A stretch of DNA of 16,197 bases. Source: 13-1-40CM-64-14 sp036393975. Its GTDB lineage: Bacteria; Sysuimicrobiota; Sysuimicrobiia; Sysuimicrobiales; Kaftiobacteriaceae. The notes beneath the pieces are model-generated. The model was not told the DNA's origin and searched no databases. It saw only the letters and a list, made by a program, of their open reading frames with translations. Made by a program: the position numbers and the translations under genes. The stretch spans positions 1-16,197 of the forward strand of contig DASWFZ010000063.1 of NCBI GenBank assembly GCA_036393975.1, read 5' to 3'. Positions 14,229 to 16,197 of the stretch are shown here, one piece after another. Within the stretch, counting starts at the first letter, position 1. Every line of letters begins with the position of its first letter.

Positions 14229-14588
14229 ATGAGCAAGCCAGTGCAGGTGAACGAGAGGATCTTTGATGGTGAGGTATTGCAATCGCCTTTGCCCGTCCTG
14301 GCGGACTTCTGGGCGGCCTGGTGCGGGCCATGCCGGATGATCGCCCCGATCGTCGAGGAGCTGGCACGGGATTACGAGGGGCGGCTGAAGGTCGTCAAGA
14401 TCGATGTGGACGCAAACCCCGATCTCGCCCGCCGCTACGGCATCATGAGTATCCCGACGCTGGCGATCTTCAAGGATGGCCAGTTGGTGAGCCGGATTGT
14501 CGGGTACGCGCCGAAGGCTGAACTGCAGCAGCATATTGAAGCCACCCTCAACGCACGCGCAGTCGGTGCCGCCGCGGGGCGCAAGTAA
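14229..14588 (+). CDS. trxA: Thioredoxin
   Basis: A 119-residue cytoplasmic thioredoxin with the active site FWAAWCGPCRMIAP (C32, C35), the buried aspartate region VLADFW, KIDVDANPDLARRYGI and cis-Pro76 in MSIPTLAIF. The C-terminus has an extra tail, ARAVGAAAGRK. It reduces protein disulfides and could feed CcdA (9215) and the Sec-containing peroxidases here. Start ATG 14229 has GGAGG 8 bases upstream. It keeps a normal Cys-x2-Cys, in contrast to the five Sec proteins nearby. Confidence 0.95.
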   Translation: MSKPVQVNERIFDGEVLQSPLPVLADFWAAWCGPCRMIAPIVEELARDYEGRLKVVKIDVDANPDLARRYGIMSIPTLAIFKDGQLVSRIVGYAPKAELQQHIEATLNARAVGAAAGRK

Positions 14589-14592
14589 CAAC

Positions 14593-14633
14593 CTCCGGAG
14601 GGGCGGGAAGGTCCGGTATCCCGCCCCCCGGAG
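14593..14633 (+). terminator. Strong GC hairpin after trxA, terminator-like
   Basis: CTCCGG plus GGGGCGGGA pairs with TCCCGCCCC plus CCGGAG, fifteen base pairs with a one-base bulge and a 10-nt loop, beginning four bases after the trxA stop. No T-tract follows, so it may act as a transcript end stabiliser or a factor-dependent terminator. Confidence 0.65.
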
Positions 14634-14906
14634 CTCTGAATGAGAATGGTCACACCCTATGGAGTTTCAGGTGCGGCACCGTCAGCCGGGGCGGGTTCAC
14701 GGGAGTCTTCGGTCCGTGAGTCACCCTTGGAGCCACTCGCTGATTGCAAAAAGCCGGCACCAAGTTGCATGCGGTTTACAACCACGGACGTAACTGATAG
14801 CCGCTACCTAGCACTGCACCTCGACTCTAAATAAATCCCGCGCTAGGAATCTGGACGGCCAGGGTCTTCGTTCGCTCAGTCGAAGGTTTGGAATTGGAGC
14901 GAACCC
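14634..14906. other. Non-coding stretch before the LuxR-type regulator
   Basis: With the hairpin to its left this stretch makes about 318 bases without a gene. I see no credible ORF, RNA gene or riboswitch. It holds a small hairpin (TCACGG with CCGTGA at about 14698-14724). TTGGAG at about 14893 is the ribosome binding site of the regulator. Confidence 0.5.
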
Positions 14907-15551
14907 TTGGCCGAAGCCACCCCCGTTGGCATTGTGCACGCGAGTCGGCTCATCCGGGAGGAGACTAGGGATCTCCTCACGCGGCAGCCGGGCATACGCG
15001 TGGTTGAGAAATTTCGCAGTGCCCGCGACGTCTTGCAGCAGCCTCTTGCTGGAGTGCATGTCCTCTTGTTTGATCTCTCCACGGCGCGACAGGACGGACC
15101 GGCCCTGATGATGGAGCTCCACCAGCGGGTTCCCCACGCCCGGATCCTGATGTTCAACGTGGTGGACGACGACCAGGCCATCATCGAGTGCGTCCACGTC
15201 GGGGCCTCAGGGTGCATCCTCCAGGACGCCTCGCTGGAGGATCTACTCGCGGCAATCCGGTCCGTGGCGCAGGGGACGCCCTACAGTTCGGCTCGGGTGA
15301 TCACATCGCTGTTTGCTTATGTCGCCAGCCTTCAGGCCAGAGGGGACCGCCCTCGCCCCTTTCCGCTGACAAAGCGCGAAGAACAGATCTTTCAAATGCT
15401 GGCGGAGGGACTCAGCAACAAGGAAATTGCCCAGCAGTTATCGCTGCGGCCCCAGACCGTCAAGAACTACGTGCACCTCATCCTCCAGAAACTCGACCTC
15501 CGCAGCCGACTGGAGGCCATTAAGCTCCTTCGTTCTGGAAAGCGCCAGTAG
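14907..15551 (+). CDS. NarL/LuxR-family response regulator with degenerate receiver
   Basis: A 214-residue protein. Receiver domain residues 6-120: the phosphoacceptor is D56 in VLLFDLST. The paired acidic residues at the start of a normal receiver are replaced (V10-H11-A12), the Thr position is N84, and the conserved Lys is Q106 in GCILQDAS. This argues for phosphorylation-independent or altered control. The C-terminal GerE/LuxR helix-turn-helix spans about 152-208: LTKREEQIFQMLAEGLSNKE, then LRPQTVKNYVHLILQKL, which is typical and probably DNA-binding. The start is TTG 14907 with TTGGAG eight bases upstream, as the receiver strand begins straight after it. No histidine kinase is adjacent, so its target and partner are unknown. 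Confidence 0.88.
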   Translation: MAEATPVGIVHASRLIREETRDLLTRQPGIRVVEKFRSARDVLQQPLAGVHVLLFDLSTARQDGPALMMELHQRVPHARILMFNVVDDDQAIIECVHVGASGCILQDASLEDLLAAIRSVAQGTPYSSARVITSLFAYVASLQARGDRPRPFPLTKREEQIFQMLAEGLSNKEIAQQLSLRPQTVKNYVHLILQKLDLRSRLEAIKLLRSGKRQ

Positions 15552-15613
15552 ATTGTTTGCCGGAAGGATGCGGCGCCGAATTCACCCGGCCAGCGCCCAG
15601 CGCAGGACCCGCT

Positions 15614-15632
15614 TTGACCGATAGACGGTCAA
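15614..15632. repeat. Inverted repeat between convergent genes
   Basis: TTGACCG and CGGTCAA are perfect complements around five bases. The site lies between the end of the regulator (15551) and the end of the glycosidase (15670), so a bidirectional terminator stem or an operator are both possible; there is no T-tract. Confidence 0.4.
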
Positions 15633-15669
15633 GTTCGAAGACTCCGGTCGGACGCAAGACCAAACCTAG

Positions 15670-16197
15670 CTAGATCAATCCGAGGGTGTGTGCGGCGTAG
15701 ATGTACAGGCCGGCGTTCCAGGCAAAAGGGAACTCGGCCTGGTAGAAGCGCCGCTGGAGGAGCCTGCCGTCCGGTTCGTAGACTTCCGCTACCGCGTTGC
15801 GTTCCACGAACAATGCCCCGATGCGAGCCAGGTCAGAGAGCGCCGCTGGTTGGTCCCCGAGGCGGAACTTGTTGATTGCATTGAGCGTGCCCAGCCAGGG
15901 CCAGACCAGGGTGCGGTGATAGTCGGGGATGCCGGCAAGAAAATAGAACGGGAATACCTGTGAGATCGGATAGACTGGGTCGCATGTGCGCAGGGGCGAA
16001 TCGCGGTCCAGCCCCCGGGAGGCGATGAAATGCAGAATTGCGCGCGCCTGCTCCTCCCCTGCCGCCCCGAACAGAATTGCCAGCACATTCCCATCCGAGG
16101 CGAATCCGCCGTGACGTGGCCCGCGGATCCAGTCCGTGAAATACTCGCCATTCCAAAACACCCGCTGGAGTGCTGCGCTAGTCCGACTCGCCGCGTC
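15670..16197 (-). CDS. Glycogen-debranching-type glycosidase, C-terminal part
   Basis: The last 175 residues of a larger protein whose start lies beyond the right edge. The visible part is alpha/alpha-barrel-like: RVFWNGEYFTDWIRG, GGFASDGNVLAILFG, an AILHFIASRGLD helix, YHRTLVWPWLGTLNAINKF and a final QAEFPFAWNAGLYIYAAHTL. The pattern fits amylo-alpha-1,6-glucosidase/GH15-GH63-like proteins, which trim glycogen or related glucans. The catalytic acids cannot be placed from this piece alone. The stop is TAG at 15670-15672. The window's other genes give no clear sugar context. Confidence 0.72.
   Translation of the reverse strand, partial: DAASRTSAALQRVFWNGEYFTDWIRGPRHGGFASDGNVLAILFGAAGEEQARAILHFIASRGLDRDSPLRTCDPVYPISQVFPFYFLAGIPDYHRTLVWPWLGTLNAINKFRLGDQPAALSDLARIGALFVERNAVAEVYEPDGRLLQRRFYQAEFPFAWNAGLYIYAAHTLGLI

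Noticed and set aside
1..16197. tRNA, rRNA, CRISPR array, insertion sequence or integrase
   Set aside because: No cloverleaf, no regular repeat-spacer pattern, no transposase or terminal inverted repeats were seen, so there is no direct sign of a mobile element.

Overview
The window is GC-rich, densely coded bacterial chromosome. The neighbours are LigD polymerase, DUF3179, a NarL/LuxR regulator and a glycogen-debranching-type enzyme. This would suit an uncultured, probably environmental, deep-branching bacterium, but nothing here fixes the phylum. The main result is that five genes carry an in-frame UGA exactly where their families have the catalytic cysteine. After each UGA, 17-32 nt downstream, comes a perfect 7-8 bp hairpin with a 3-4 nt loop that has G in one of its first two positions. 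That is the form of a bacterial SECIS, so I read all five as selenoproteins. A standard gene caller would split or truncate every one. UGA is also an ordinary stop in several genes here, so the genetic code itself has not changed.

Layout. 1-351: start of a LigD polymerase-domain gene (minus, runs off the left edge). 515-1033: OsmC-like selenoprotein (plus). 1057-2326 (minus): two-gene unit of a glutaredoxin-like selenoprotein followed by a peroxiredoxin-like selenoprotein fused to a DsbD-alpha-like domain. 2543-3964 (minus): FAD/NAD(P) disulfide reductase with a Sec-x4-Cys redox pair. 4257-8446 (minus): metal block made of a frame-disrupted CoA-binding (YccU-like) gene, a MerR regulator, a MerR-type promoter with a 22-bp dyad, a P1B ATPase with an unusual YPC transport motif and two HMA domains, a separate HMA metallochaperone, and a membrane-anchored protein of unknown function. 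8610-10072 (plus): TlpA-like membrane thioredoxin plus CcdA-like electron transporter. 10151-10852 (minus): deiodinase-like selenoprotein. 11036-13278 (minus): small degenerate C2H2-like protein, DUF3179 protein, and an exported duplicated HWH protein followed by a terminator. 13527-14588 (plus): DUF1059 miniprotein, four-helix membrane protein and thioredoxin, then a strong hairpin. 14907-15551: LuxR-type response regulator with a degenerate receiver. 15670-16197: debranching-type glycosidase (minus, runs off the right edge).

Working together (inference): the region looks like a thiol/selenol redox and metal-handling island. The Sec-reductase and thioredoxin could supply electrons. The Sec-glutaredoxin, Sec-peroxiredoxin, Sec-OsmC and deiodinase-like proteins could be the peroxide or disulfide reductases. 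CcdA/TlpA would carry reducing power across the membrane, and the MerR/ATPase/HMA set would handle a soft metal. No selA, selB, selC or selD is in the window, so the Sec-decoding machinery must lie elsewhere in the genome.
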